A stretch of 64,000 nucleotides of DNA from Candidatus Brachythrix odensensis (GCA_016714465.1 JADKDT010000017.1:17770-81769), one strand, 5' to 3'. Numbered from the stretch's first letter, positions 32,811 to 42,284 are shown. Translations and numbers: made by a program. The notes: generated from the letters alone by a model not told the origin.

Positions 32811-33782
32811 CTACCAGGCGTACGCCTCGGGCGCGGCGCCACCCGGACCCGGGAAGATTTCATCCAGGCGCTTTAGCGACTCGGGCGAAAGCTTGAGCTC
32901 GAGCGCGCGCAGGCTGCCGGTGAGCTGTTCGATCGTGCGCGGCCCGATGATGGGCGCGGTCACGACAGGCTGATGCAGCAACCAAGCCAGGCCGACATCG
33001 GCCGGATGCTCGCCCAGCGTCTCGCAAAACGCCTCGTACTGCTCGATCTTCGGGCGATGCTTGTCGAGCGCCTTCTGGGCCTGCTCACTGGCCCGGCGCC
33101 CCTGCTCCGCCTTCTTCAGCGCGCCGCCGAGCAAACCGCCCGCGAGCGGGCTCCACGGGATGAGGCCCAGGCCAAGCGCCTGGCAAGCCGGGATGACCTC
33201 GAGCTCGATCATCCGGGCGTTCAGGTTGTACAGGCTCTGCTCGGAGACCAGGCCGAGGAAATGCCGGCTGGCCGCGATGCCGTTGGCGCGGGCGATGTGC
33301 CATCCGGCGAAGTTGCTGCTCCCGATGTAGATCACCTTGCCTTCGCTGACGAGCTGCTCCATCGCCTGCCAAATCTCCTCCCAGGGCGTGTTCCGGTCGA
33401 CGTGATGCATCTGATAAAGATCGATGACGTCGGTCTGCAGCCGGCGCAGGCTTTCCTCGCAGGCCCGTTTGATGTGGGCAGCCGATAGGCGCGAACCGTT
33501 GGGCCACTCCGACATCTTGCCGTAGACCTTGGTGGCGATGACGGTCTTCTCGCGCCGGCCGCCGCCCTGGGCAAACCAGCGCCCGACAATCTGCTCGGTG
33601 ACGCCCTCGCCAGGCTTGCGCCCGTAAACGTTGGCGGTGTCGAAGAAGTTGATGCCCAATTCGTGGGCCTTGTCCATGATGGCGAACGAATCGGCCTCGG
33701 TCGTGAGCGGGCCAAAGTTCATCGTGCCGAGGCACAGGCGGCTGACCTGGAGGCCGGTCCGGCCAAGTTGGGTGTAGTTCAT
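32811..33782 (-). CDS. Aldo/keto reductase
   Basis: NADPH-dependent TIM-barrel oxidoreductase of 323 residues. It begins MNYTQLGRTGLQVSRLCLGTMNFG and carries the catalytic tetrad regions: Asp in INFFDTANVYG (with Tyr), Lys in VIATKVYGKM and His in DLYQMHHVDRNTPW. The nucleotide-binding C-terminus has IPWSPLAGGLL and APIIGPRTIEQLTGSL. The natural substrate is unknown. The ATG at 33782 is chosen because TACAAT lies 7 nt upstream; the frame runs open to 34037 but overlaps the divergent protease gene. Confidence 0.92.
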   Translation of the reverse strand: MNYTQLGRTGLQVSRLCLGTMNFGPLTTEADSFAIMDKAHELGINFFDTANVYGRKPGEGVTEQIVGRWFAQGGGRREKTVIATKVYGKMSEWPNGSRLSAAHIKRACEESLRRLQTDVIDLYQMHHVDRNTPWEEIWQAMEQLVSEGKVIYIGSSNFAGWHIARANGIAASRHFLGLVSEQSLYNLNARMIELEVIPACQALGLGLIPWSPLAGGLLGGALKKAEQGRRASEQAQKALDKHRPKIEQYEAFCETLGEHPADVGLAWLLHQPVVTAPIIGPRTIEQLTGSLRALELKLSPESLKRLDEIFPGPGGAAPEAYAW

Positions 33783-33789
33783 AGGGGGA

Positions 33790-33795
33790 ATTGTA
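33790..33795 (-). promoter_or_regulatory. -10 box (TACAAT), leaderless aldo/keto reductase gene
   Basis: TACAAT ends 7 nt before ATG 33782. On the opposite strand a TATAAT at 33836-33841 lies 14 nt before the protease ATG, so the two divergent promoters sit back to back. Confidence 0.5.
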
Positions 33796-33855
33796 GGCCT
33801 TGCGGGGCCGCTCACTCGCCTCTCACCCCCACGCCTATAATCTTTCGCACAATCT

Positions 33856-35016
33856 ATGGACCTCTTTAGCAGCGTACTGTTCCCCATCCTGATCTTCATC
33901 ATCCTGCTCGGGCCGCTGATGTTTGTGCACGAACTCGGGCACTTCATCGCCGCCAAGCGCGCGGGAATACGGGTCGAGGAGTTCGGCATGGGCTTCCCGC
34001 CCCGCGCATTGACCCTGTTCAAGCGCGGCGAAACCACCTACACCCTGAACTGGCTGCCGATCGGCGCCTTTGTCAAGATGACGGGCGAGGATGGGGCCGC
34101 CGTCGTTGACCCGCGCAGTTTTGGCGCGCAGAGCAAACGTTGGCGCCTCATCGTGCTGTTGGCCGGCCCGGTCATGAACTTCCTGTTTGCCATCCCGGTG
34201 CTGTTCCTGGCCTATCTCCTGCTCTACGCCCAACCCGTTGCCACTCAATACAAGATCACCGTTTCGCCCGGGAGCAATGCCGAGAAGATCGGCATGCGCA
34301 GCGGCGATATCGTGCTGGCCGCCAATGGGATGGACGCGACCGACTACCTGTTGCCCAAAGACACCCCGGCCACCATCAGCAAGGCCGAACTCGAACGCCT
34401 GCGCCGCGCGCCTGCGACTGACTCGGTGTTGCGCCAGCAAGCTTCGGCCTCGATTGGCAAACCCTTCAGCGTGACTGTGCTGCGCGAGGAGAACGGCGTC
34501 AAGCGCCAGCTGGAAGTCAGCGGGGCGTTGCCGGCCACCGCCGACAGCAAAGTGCCGCTGGGCGTCAGCCTGGAGGCCCAATTGGTGCGCTCGGCGCGAG
34601 TCGCGTTGACGCTCGGCGAAGCGTTTGACCAGATGACCTTCGACGTCGGGCGCGCGCTTGGGGCGATGGTGACCATCCCGCTAGATGTGCTCCGCGGCCG
34701 GCTCGCCCCTGAGATCGCCCGGCCGGTGGGCCCGATTGGCATCACTCAGATCGGGGTATCGCTCTGGCAGCAAGGGCCCTTCCCGTTCGTCCAATTCGCG
34801 GGCTTGCTCAGCATCCTGATCGGCATCTCGAACCTGCTCCCAATTCCTGCCCTGGACGGCGGACGGATTCTCTTTATTCTGATCGAGTGGATTCGCGGCC
34901 GGCGGATCGACCCGGTCCGCGAGCAATGGATTCACGCGGTTGGGATGATCTTCGTCCTTGCCCTGGCCGCGGTCATCGCCCTGTTTGACATCATTCGGCC
35001 AATTCGCCTGCCGTAG
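33856..35016 (+). CDS. rseP: RseP-like site-2 metalloprotease (M50)
   Basis: Membrane zinc protease of 386 residues that cuts proteins within the membrane, as in regulated release of anti-sigma factors. The zinc motif is H25-E-L-G-H29 in the first helix (FVHELGHFIAAKRAG). The third-helix motif is SNLLPIPALDGGRILF with the ligand Asp. A PDZ-like domain lies between (GSNAEKIGMRSGDIVLAANGMD), with an additional basic loop. Four membrane segments are visible. No dxr, cdsA or rpoE-like neighbour is present; the next gene is a HEAT protein beyond a hairpin. Confidence 0.92.
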   Translation: MDLFSSVLFPILIFIILLGPLMFVHELGHFIAAKRAGIRVEEFGMGFPPRALTLFKRGETTYTLNWLPIGAFVKMTGEDGAAVVDPRSFGAQSKRWRLIVLLAGPVMNFLFAIPVLFLAYLLLYAQPVATQYKITVSPGSNAEKIGMRSGDIVLAANGMDATDYLLPKDTPATISKAELERLRRAPATDSVLRQQASASIGKPFSVTVLREENGVKRQLEVSGALPATADSKVPLGVSLEAQLVRSARVALTLGEAFDQMTFDVGRALGAMVTIPLDVLRGRLAPEIARPVGPIGITQIGVSLWQQGPFPFVQFAGLLSILIGISNLLPIPALDGGRILFILIEWIRGRRIDPVREQWIHAVGMIFVLALAAVIALFDIIRPIRLP

Positions 35017-35021
35017 TGGAT

Positions 35022-35076
35022 GGTTCTGGAAAGAGACCTGCCCCAGCTTCGCTGGGGCAGGTCTCTTTCCAGAACC
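35022..35076. terminator. Perfect hairpin after the RseP-like gene
   Basis: 26-bp perfect arms (35022-35047, 35051-35076) around a TTC loop, between tandem genes. It ends 8 bp before the -10 box of the next gene. No T-run. Confidence 0.65.
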
Positions 35077-35084
35077 ACTTCTGC

Positions 35085-35090
35085 GACAAT
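35085..35090 (+). promoter_or_regulatory. -10 box (GACAAT), leaderless HEAT-protein gene
   Basis: GACAAT ends 7 nt before ATG 35098, directly after the hairpin. Confidence 0.4.
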
Positions 35091-35097
35091 AGGCGGC

Positions 35098-36033
35098 ATG
35101 GCCGAGAAAAGCCGAAAACCCGTCACACTTGCAGAGGCGTTGGCTGCCCTGGCGGCGCCAGAAACGGTTACCAAGCGCATCCTCAAGGCGCTGAGCGATC
35201 TGGACGAAATCCAGTTGAGCGATACGCTCCAGGTTTGGCGCGACCTCAACGCTGACCGTCGCGCCGACGTTGCCGACCAGCTCGACACGCTCATGACCGA
35301 GGACATCGATGTCGAATACAGCGCGCTTTTCCGCGCGTTCCTCACCGACGAAGACCCGCGGGTGCGCTTGTCCGGCATCAGCGGTTTGCAGACCGACGAG
35401 AGCGTCGCCAATATCGATCCGCTGGTCAAACTGATGCGCCTGGATGCTTCTGAAACGGTCCGGGCCGCGGCCACCCTGGCCCTCGGCTCGTATCTTGCGT
35501 TGGGCGAGCTGGGCAAGATCAGCGCCGCCCGGCGCGACCAGGTGTATTCGGCCTTGACCGGAGTCTGGGTTGCGACCCGCGACTTTACGGATGTGCGCCG
35601 GTGCGCGCTCGAGTCGCTCGGGTATGTGTCGAATCCCGCCGTTGAGGTCATCCTGAATGAGGCCTACGAGTCGGACGATGAGGACCTGCGCATCAGCGCC
35701 GTGGTGGCAATGGGCCACAGCAGCGACAACGCCTATCAGGAGATCGTGCTGAAGGAACTCCTCAGTGAGAGCGAGGACATGCGCATCGCGGCCGCGGCCG
35801 CCTGCGGTGAAATCGAGCTGCCTGAAGCCGTGGGCCGGCTCTCAACCCTCATCGACCGCGACGACGCGCTCGGCGCGCGCCTGGCAGCCATCGACGCCTT
35901 GTCGTATATCAGCACGACCGAAGCCCAGCGCGCCCTCGAGCGGGCGGCCGCGTCGGAGGAAGAGGAGATCGCCGAGGCCGCCGAGGAAGCCCTCGACGCG
36001 TGGGAAGCGCTGAACGGCGACATCGAGTTGTGA
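35098..36033 (+). CDS. HEAT-repeat protein
   Basis: Cytoplasmic helical-repeat protein of 311 residues. Repeats of about 30-35 residues are visible: DPRVRLSGISGLQTDESVAN, SETVRAAATLALGSYLALGE, DVRRCALESLGYVSNPAVEVI, EDLRISAVVAMGHSSDNAYQ, EDMRIAAAAACGEIELPEAV and LGARLAAIDALSYISTTEAQ. The C-terminus is very acidic (ASEEEEIAEAAEEALDAWEAL). HEAT proteins usually serve as binding scaffolds; the partner is unknown. The stop is 4 bp before the next ATG, so it is probably in one operon with the large glycosidase/ligase gene. Confidence 0.88.
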   Translation: MAEKSRKPVTLAEALAALAAPETVTKRILKALSDLDEIQLSDTLQVWRDLNADRRADVADQLDTLMTEDIDVEYSALFRAFLTDEDPRVRLSGISGLQTDESVANIDPLVKLMRLDASETVRAAATLALGSYLALGELGKISAARRDQVYSALTGVWVATRDFTDVRRCALESLGYVSNPAVEVILNEAYESDDEDLRISAVVAMGHSSDNAYQEIVLKELLSESEDMRIAAAAACGEIELPEAVGRLSTLIDRDDALGARLAAIDALSYISTTEAQRALERAAASEEEEIAEAAEEALDAWEALNGDIEL

Positions 36034-36037
36034 CCGG

Positions 36038-39000
36038 ATGGTCCATCGTTCGCGCGTCCTGTCCGCGATCGCGCTGGCGCTGCTGATCGTTTTCGGCGCG
36101 CTCGCAGTCGCCGCCCGGGATGCCGCGCAGGCTGAAGCGCGGGCCGTCGCGACGGACTTTCCACAGCCTGTCCAACATGCCGCAACGCTGCGATTGGGCG
36201 TAAACGTCGCCCTCGAGCAATACGACGACGCCACCCTCGAGCGGCGGCTGAGCGATCTGGCTGCCGCGGGCGTCACCCATGTCCGCCAGGAGTTCCGCTG
36301 GACAGAGATCGAACCTGAGAAGGGCGCACGCGATTGGCGCGCCGCCGACCGCATCGTCGCCGCGGCGGGCCGGCACAACGTACAAGTGCTCGCAGTGCTG
36401 TGGACGACCCCATCCTGGGCCCGCACACGCAGCGGGTCAACGGCCTTCCCCGCCATTGAGACGGCGCCGCCGGCCGACCCGGCCGACTTCGCGGCATTCG
36501 CCGGGGACTTTGCAGCGCGCTATGCAACCCCCAACTGTGACGCGCTCCGAAACGGTTGCGCCATCCTGGCCTATCAAATCTGGGACGAGCCCAATCTCTC
36601 GGCGGCCTGGGGCAACGCCCTGATCAACCCGGCTGAATACCTGCGTGTGCTCAAGGCCGCCAGGGTCGCGATCCGGGCCGCGGATCGGCAGGCGATTCTG
36701 GTCCTCGGCGCGCTCGCCCCGACCGCCGAACAAAGCCAGGTCAACCTCGCCCCACAGGCGTATCTGCGTCAGCTGTATGAGCTGGGCGGGCACGATGCCT
36801 TTGATGTCGTCGCGGCCAAGCCGTATGGGTTCAATTTCCCGCCCGCGGATCGGCGGGTGGATCCGGGCGTTCTCAACTTCTCGCATGCCCTGCTCCTGCG
36901 CCGCGAGATGGAACTGCACAACGAAACAAATAAATCCATCTGGATCACCCAGTTCGGATGGAACGCCCTGCCCGGCGACTGGGCTGGCGCCAAATCAGTC
37001 TGGAGCGGCGTCACGGGCGCTCAACAAGTCGACTACACCCGCGATGCGGTGACCCGCGCCGCCGCCGAATGGCCATGGCTGGGCGGGATGTACCTCGAGA
37101 GCCTGCAACCGCGCCCGAGCGCGCAAGCCTCCGGGGATCCACGTTGGGGATTCGCCCTGTTGAATCCAGAGGGCGCCCCGCGCCCGCTGTGGACGGCCTG
37201 GCAGGCCGTTGTGGCCGACATCCGGACGGGGCGCCTGCCCGCGCCGCGCGCGCAATCGTTCGCCCTGCCGCCGAATGCGCGGCCGAAAGATGAGGCGGGC
37301 CCGTCCGGTTACCGGGCCAATCCGAATGCGGCCTTCTCTACCGGCTGGCGCTTTGGCGAGTTGGGGCCGATGTTCCCGATCGGTCCGACGCGCGGGTTGA
37401 TATCCGCTTCACCGGCGATGATCTGGCCCTGATCGTCAAACGGGGCGAGTTCAGATTCCGAGCCTATCTGTATGTCACCATCGACGGCCGGCCGGCCAAT
37501 CTGCTCCCGCGCGACCCGAGCGGGCCCAATCAGGGCGCTTACCTCACGATGACATCGGCCCGGAATGTGCCCTGGATTGAGACTATCCCCGTCGCGTCGG
37601 GCCTCGGCCCGGGCGAGCACGTCGCAACGATTTTCGCCGACGGCGGCTGGGGGCAGTGGACGATGCAAGGCTGGTCGAGCCGGACCGCGCGTAGCGCGCC
37701 GAACTACGACGTTCTTGCCTGGCTGTGCGCCGCGCTGGCGCTGGTTTCCGCCGCCGGCCTTGCGCGGGCTGCGCCGCGGGCCGATCTGGCCGGATTGGCG
37801 CGCGCGATCGGCGGCCGGATCCAGGCGTCGCGAGGTATCACCCTGCAGGCAATCGCGGCTGGTCTCGCGCTGTGGGCGACGGCGGGGCTGAGCTGGGCCC
37901 AGGACGCCGCAACCGCCTATCGCAACCTCGGCACGCCCGCAAACGTTGCGCTCAGCGCGGGGGCCTCGGCCCTGGCCTTCTGGGCGCCGGTCTTCGCGCT
38001 GAGTGTCGCGGCCCTGCTCGCGCTGTGTGTCCTGATCTGGCAGCGCCTGGACATCGGGCTGGCCCTGGCCGCCTTCTTCGCGCCGTTCTATCTCGTCCCC
38101 CAGCGGCTGTTCGAGCGGGCCTTCTCAATGGCCGAACTCATCACCCTGATATGTGTTGCGCGCTGGGTGGCGACCCTGGCCATCAACTTGATTCAGGCCC
38201 GCCGGGCCGGCACAGCCCTGCCGCAATTCAAGCCAACACTCCTCGATATGGGCATCCTCGGGCTGGTTGGGATTGGGCTGCTCTCGTCACTGCAGTCCGA
38301 CTTCAAGGTCGAGGCCTTTCGCGAGTGGCGGCTGGTCGTGGTGGAGCCCGCCCTGCTGTATTTCATGCTGCGCAGCGCCGGGCTGAGCGTAGGGCGCCGT
38401 AACGGCATCGCCGCGGCCTTCGTGATGGGCGGCATCAGCATCGCCGCCGTCGGGTTGTGGAATTACGCCCGTGGAATCCGCTTCGAGGCCGAATTCGGCC
38501 TGCCTCGCATCCAGAGCGTGTATGGCTCGGCCAACAACGACGCGCTGTATCTCGAGCGGGCCTGGGCGATGGCGCTGGCAGGAGTCGTCTTTGGACGTTG
38601 GGCTCTCCGATCCCTGCCCTTGCCTGGCGGGCGCATCCTGCGCGCGGACTGGCTTCCCGGCGCGGCGCGCGGCGCGGCCATCCTCGGCTTTGGGGTGATC
38701 AGCGTGGCGCTGGCGCTGACCCAATCCCGTGGGGCGATCCTGTTTGGCGTGCCGGCCGCGCTGGTCGCGATGTGTTTCGCGGCGGGCGGGCGTTGGCGCT
38801 GGCTGGGCGCAGCCATACTTGCGGTCACGGCTGCCGGAGCCGCCCTGCTCCTCAGCGGCGCGGCGGCGACGTTGCTGCAGGGCACCCGCCTTGCAGCGGC
38901 CCTCAATCTCAGCGCAGGCTCCGGCTTCATCCGGGTCAATCTGTGGCAGAGCGCCTGGGCGATGTGGCTGGATCATCCGTTGCTCGGAGTCGGGCCGGAC

Positions 39001-39336
39001 AACTTCCTGTACGCGTATCGCAGCTTTTACATCCTGCCCGCGGCCTGGAAGGAGCCCGAGCTGTCGCATGCCCACAACCTCATCCTCGATCCGCTGGCCC
39101 GGATTGGCGCGCTGGGGCTGCTCGCACTGGCGGCCGTGGCAGCCGGGTTTGTCGCCCGGGCGCGGGCGGCCTTGCGCGACTTCGCATCACGTCCGCTGGT
39201 CATCGGCGCGTTTGGCCTCGCCGCCGCAGCCGCGGCGCATGGGATCGTCGATCACTCGTACTTTTTGCCCGACCTGGCCTGCGCATTCATGATTGCCGCG
39301 GGCCTCGTGGCGGGGAAAGATCTATCCGCAGATTAA
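36038..39336 (+). CDS. Exported glycosidase-like domain fused to an O-antigen ligase-like membrane domain (frameshifted)
   Basis: After repair of one missing G in the GGGG run at 37363-37366, one chain of about 1099 residues results. An N-terminal membrane or signal helix is followed by a TIM-barrel glycoside-hydrolase-like domain (residues about 50-400) with VTHVRQEFRWTEIEPEKG, LAVLWTTPSWAR, ILAYQIWDEPNLSAAWG (likely acid/base Glu in the NEP-like DEP) and KSIWITQFGWNALPG. A short beta-domain (DARVDIRFTGDDLALIVKRG) leads to about 10-12 transmembrane segments ending in a Wzy/WaaL-type domain: SGFIRVNLWQSAWAMWLDHP, LGVGPDNFLYAYRSFY and LSHAHNLILDPLARIGALGL. It would act in assembly or editing of surface polysaccharide. 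The last residues (KDLSAD) come from a dispersed repeat, so the original C-terminus may have been altered. Confidence 0.82.
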
Positions 39337-39428
39337 CGCAGATTGACGCAGATTTTGTCTTGTCAGGCTGTGAGCAGATCCTATTCCAATCTGCGTCAAT
39401 CTGCGTCAATCTGCGTTAATCTGCGGAT
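39324..39428. repeat. Dispersed inverted repeat of the GCAGATT type (copy 3)
   Basis: The left arm ATCCGCAGATTAACGCAGAT... has three GCAGATT motifs; the right arm carries four reversed copies (AATCTGCGTC repeated). It overlaps the stop of the glycosidase/ligase gene. Confidence 0.9.
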
Positions 39429-39481
39429 GAATCCGTGAACAGCGCCATCGCGCTTTGTCCAGTTCGACGGAGGCGCGGGGA

Positions 39482-39487
39482 TAAAAT
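39482..39487 (+). promoter_or_regulatory. -10 box (TAAAAT), leaderless PCuAC gene
   Basis: TAAAAT ends 6 nt before ATG 39494. Confidence 0.45.
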
Positions 39488-39493
39488 ACCAGT

Positions 39494-39996
39494 ATGAGTA
39501 ACAGACGCTCTTCATTCACCCGCATATCGATCGCGCTGACGGCAGTGATCGCCGTGCTGCGTCCGCCTGCGCAGGCGCCGCGACGCCGGTGGCGCCTGCC
39601 GCTCAGGGTGCTGCAGGCCAAATCACAGCCGACGGCGTGTGGATCCGCAATTCGGCCGCCGGCGGAAACACCGCCGCCTATATGACGCTCAAGAACGGCG
39701 GAGCGGAGGATACGCTGGTGTCCGCGACAATCGCCGAGGCGAACATGGTCGAGATCCACGAGACCGCCGCAGCCGCAAACGGCATGATGGAGATGCGGCC
39801 ACTCGCGCAAGGGCTCAAGATCCCGGCCAATGGCAGCGTTGAACTCAAGCCCGGCAGCTATCACGTCATGGTCATGGGGCTGAAGCAGGACTTGAAGACA
39901 GGCAGCAATGTCACGCTCAAGCTCGCCTTCAAATCGGGGAAGACGCTTGAACTGATCGCGCCCGTGCAGCAAGGCCCGGGGATGAAGATGCCGTAG
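39494..39996 (+). CDS. PCuAC-type periplasmic copper chaperone (frameshifted)
   Basis: Exported copper-binding protein of about 167 residues. The signal begins MSNRRSSFTRISIALTAVIA, and the frame breaks at about 39558-39561 (one missing base). It resumes as ASACAGAATPVAPAAQGAAG, giving a probable lipoprotein Cys. The PCuAC domain (GQITADGVWIRNSAAGGNTA onward) shows the Cu(I)-binding pattern H-x-M: EIHETAAAANGMMEM, then LKPGSYHVMVMGLK. Such proteins deliver copper to cytochrome oxidase or other exported enzymes. It is followed by a palindrome shared with the convergent peptidase gene. No sco gene lies nearby. Confidence 0.88.
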
Positions 39997-40014
39997 GCAC
40001 TTTCACCCATCTTT

Positions 40015-40066
40015 GAAAAGCGACTGACCCGCCCCGGCGTACGCCGGGGCGGGTCAGTCGCTTTTC
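40015..40066. terminator. Perfect hairpin between convergent genes
   Basis: 26-nt complementary halves with the same GC core as the hairpin at 18797 (CCCGCCCCGGCGTACGCCGG) but different outer arms (GAAAAGCGACTGA). Confidence 0.65.
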
Positions 40067-40071
40067 GGTAT

Positions 40072-41397
40072 TCAGGCACACCACTCGGCCGCAAAGAGCG
40101 CGAGCAAGCGGGCGGTCTCGACGACGGTATCAAGCTCGACGTATTCGTCGGCCCCATGCAGGTTGGCGCCCTTGGGCCCAAAGGCGAGGGCCGGCATGCC
40201 ATAGAAAGCGGCGAAGCGCGTGTCCAGCCCGGAAGTATTTCCCATCGCCAGCGGGAGCGGGTCGCCAAACTCGGAATCGCGCGCCGCGCGGACGACCCGC
40301 AGGAAATCCTGAACAAAGGGGTGGGCCTCATCCTGCAGCCAGGGTTCGGCGTGCCAGCCAAAATAGTCAACCTGCGGCGGATGCGCGCTCAGCCAGGCGC
40401 TGCGGGAGGCGACCTCGGCAACCCGCCGCTCGATCTCGGACCGGATCTTGGCCTCCGTCTCGCCCGGCACAAAAGACATGCGGACCTCGATGACGCAGCG
40501 GCCGGGCACGGTGCTGGGCCAGTCACCGGCGCGGACAACGCCGACGTTGAGGTGGCAGGATCGGCGGGCAGCCGGGTCCGGGCGCTCAAGAAGCTCGACG
40601 TGCAGGGTCTCGGCCCGCTCGAGGTCCCATGCGCCAAACATGGCGATGATCGGGGCAGCTTCGACCGCGGCGTTGACGCCCTTGTGGGCCCGACCGGCGT
40701 GGGCGCTGCGGCCCTCCACCGTCACCCGGAAGTACAGAATGCCGGGGTGGGCGATGGTGACATCGATCCAATGCGGTTCGGTGGCGATCAGGCCGTCAGC
40801 GCGATAGCCACGCGCGAAGCAGGCCAACGTTCCACCCCCACCACCGGCTTCTTCCTCGATGACGCTTTGCAGGATCAAATCGGCGCGCAGCGGGATGCCG
40901 CATTCTTTCAGGGCGCGCGCCGCAAACAGGTTTGCGACGACGCCCGACTTCATGTCCATCGTCCCGCGCCCGTACATGCGCGCGCCGACGTAGGCGTGCG
41001 GGCCCGAGCCGGCGGCATACTCGATCGCCGCGCCAAATGGCGCGCGGGTCCAGGCGCCGGCGGGCTCGGCCGAGACCACATCGACATGGCCATTCAGAAT
41101 CAACGAGCGCCCACCGCCGCGGCCTTTGAGCGTGCCGATGACGTTGTTGCGTCCCTCAAACGAGATCTCGGAATCAACAAAGGCCGGATGGTTCAACAGC
41201 GCGGCTTTGTCAGGTTGAAAGACGTCCAGGTCGAGACCGAGGGCGGCGTAGCGTTGGGTCATCCAGGTCTGGGCATCGGCCTCGTGGCCAACCACGCTGG
41301 GAATGCGGACCAGCTCGGCCAGCGACGCGACGAGTTCGTCGGCGTGGGCGTGGATCCAGTCGGTGACGAGCGCGTTTGTGTTTGGCGGCATCGGCAT
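40072..41397 (-). CDS. M20 family metallopeptidase (ArgE/DapE-like)
   Basis: Zinc-dependent amidohydrolase of about 441 residues. Metal-binding and catalytic positions are visible: LNGHVDVVSAEP (His and catalytic Asp), YGRGTMDMKSGVVANLFAARA (bridging Asp), SVIEEEAGGGGGTLA (catalytic Glu pair) and LIATEPHWIDV; the dimerisation lid has VEGRSAHAGRAHKGVNA. The C-terminal GANLHGADEYV supplies the last His. The substrate cannot be told. ATG 41397 or 41391 are both possible; the longer reading to 41454 enters a palindrome. No canonical ribosome site was found. Confidence 0.88.
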   Translation of the reverse strand: MPMPPNTNALVTDWIHAHADELVASLAELVRIPSVVGHEADAQTWMTQRYAALGLDLDVFQPDKAALLNHPAFVDSEISFEGRNNVIGTLKGRGGGRSLILNGHVDVVSAEPAGAWTRAPFGAAIEYAAGSGPHAYVGARMYGRGTMDMKSGVVANLFAARALKECGIPLRADLILQSVIEEEAGGGGGTLACFARGYRADGLIATEPHWIDVTIAHPGILYFRVTVEGRSAHAGRAHKGVNAAVEAAPIIAMFGAWDLERAETLHVELLERPDPAARRSCHLNVGVVRAGDWPSTVPGRCVIEVRMSFVPGETEAKIRSEIERRVAEVASRSAWLSAHPPQVDYFGWHAEPWLQDEAHPFVQDFLRVVRAARDSEFGDPLPLAMGNTSGLDTRFAAFYGMPALAFGPKGANLHGADEYVELDTVVETARLLALFAAEWCA

Positions 41398-41418
41398 GCG
41401 GCCGAGTTTGCCACAGAT

Positions 41419-41510
41419 TAGCGTCATCCTGAAAAACATGGGCGAGATCACCATCCCCGCGCTTCGCGCGGGGATGGTGATCTCGCCTGATGATTTTCAG
41501 GATGACGCTA
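41419..41510. repeat. Family-A palindromic element (copy 3) with nested outer inverted repeat
   Basis: The inner palindrome 41441-41487 (core ATCCCCGCGC, ends GGCGAGATCACC) is enclosed by a second perfect inverted repeat, TAGCGTCATCCTGAAAA / TTTTCAGGATGACGCTA. The toxin gene's stop codon lies at its right edge. It is the largest and most complete copy. Confidence 0.9.
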
Positions 41511-41921
41511 CACAGAGGCGAACGGATTCACAACCGTCACCCCGCCATAACTCTGGCCCGCGTTCAAGTCCTCTGAAAGCAATTCATCGCAGCCGAGAGC
41601 CTGCGCAGCCGCGATGATGGCCCCGTTCCAATACGATATCTGGAACTGCCTGGACACCTGAATTGCCGCATGAAAGACCGCCAGGGTGATCTCCTGAACT
41701 GGATACCGACTCAGCGCCACGATGAAGGACATCGCCTCGTCATGCGTCAGAGCCATCACACGGGTTTGCCAAGTAGCCTGGACGTAGAACTCCTGAAGAA
41801 CTTGCACGGACAGGGCACACTGGCTTGATCGCAGCGCCAGCAACGCAATCTCCGACTTGGCGCGATCCGCTGGCGCCGGGCTGACGGCGTAGATCAGGAC
41901 GTTGGTGTCAATGAAGCGCAT
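41508..41921 (-). CDS. PIN-domain toxin (VapC-like)
   Basis: Predicted ribonuclease toxin of 137 residues. The PIN acidic residues are seen in MRFIDTNVLIYAVSP (Asp5), VQVLQEFYVQA (Glu) and the C-terminal region YWNGAIIAAAQALGCDELLSEDL (Asp/Glu pair). ATG 41921 lies inside the end of the upstream antitoxin gene (14-bp overlap), the usual arrangement for a type II toxin-antitoxin pair. The codons MRFIDTN match the PIN start exactly, so the longer reading is rejected. The target RNA is unknown; VapC enzymes commonly cut tRNA or rRNA. Confidence 0.9.
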   Translation of the reverse strand: MRFIDTNVLIYAVSPAPADRAKSEIALLALRSSQCALSVQVLQEFYVQATWQTRVMALTHDEAMSFIVALSRYPVQEITLAVFHAAIQVSRQFQISYWNGAIIAAAQALGCDELLSEDLNAGQSYGGVTVVNPFASV

Positions 41922-42171
41922 GGCGGTCGTGCAGGGCCTCACGCGACAGGTTGTCCGCAGCGCTGAAACCCGTGTGCATGGCGCGAATGCGTTCAACGAG
42001 TTCGTCTTGCTGCTGGAGCAGCCGGGCAAATCTCGCCGCTTCGCCTTCTTCGTCGTCAAGTCGCGACAGGAAATCTCGCACGAGCGCAGACACCGACGTT
42101 GACTTTTCGGCCGCTTTGATCCTCGCCTTGCGATAGGTTTCCTCGTCGATGGCCACCGTTATGTTCTTCAT
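41908..42171 (-). CDS. Ribbon-helix-helix-like antitoxin (VapB-like)
   Basis: Antitoxin of 87 residues. The first 35 residues (MKNITVAIDEETYRKARIKA, then STSVSALVRDFLSRL) have the layout of a ribbon-helix-helix DNA-binding domain. The rest is an acidic, helical tail (DDEEGEAARFARLLQQQDEL) expected to wrap the toxin. It would repress the operon. TAATAT lies 6 nt before the ATG, so the pair is probably read from a leaderless promoter, with the toxin translated by coupling. Confidence 0.88.
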   Translation of the reverse strand: MKNITVAIDEETYRKARIKAAEKSTSVSALVRDFLSRLDDEEGEAARFARLLQQQDELVERIRAMHTGFSAADNLSREALHDRHALH

Positions 42172-42177
42172 CGTTGT

Positions 42178-42183
42178 ATATTA
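42178..42183 (-). promoter_or_regulatory. -10 box (TAATAT), leaderless antitoxin gene
   Basis: TAATAT ends 6 nt before ATG 42171. Confidence 0.45.
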
Positions 42184-42284
42184 CCACATTTTCACGATTT
42201 CACAGTTTCGCAGTCACCAATTGGAAGCAAACGGCTGAGGATTACCGGTTTCCGCCCAAGATCGCTTGGTCGAACTGATCCTTT

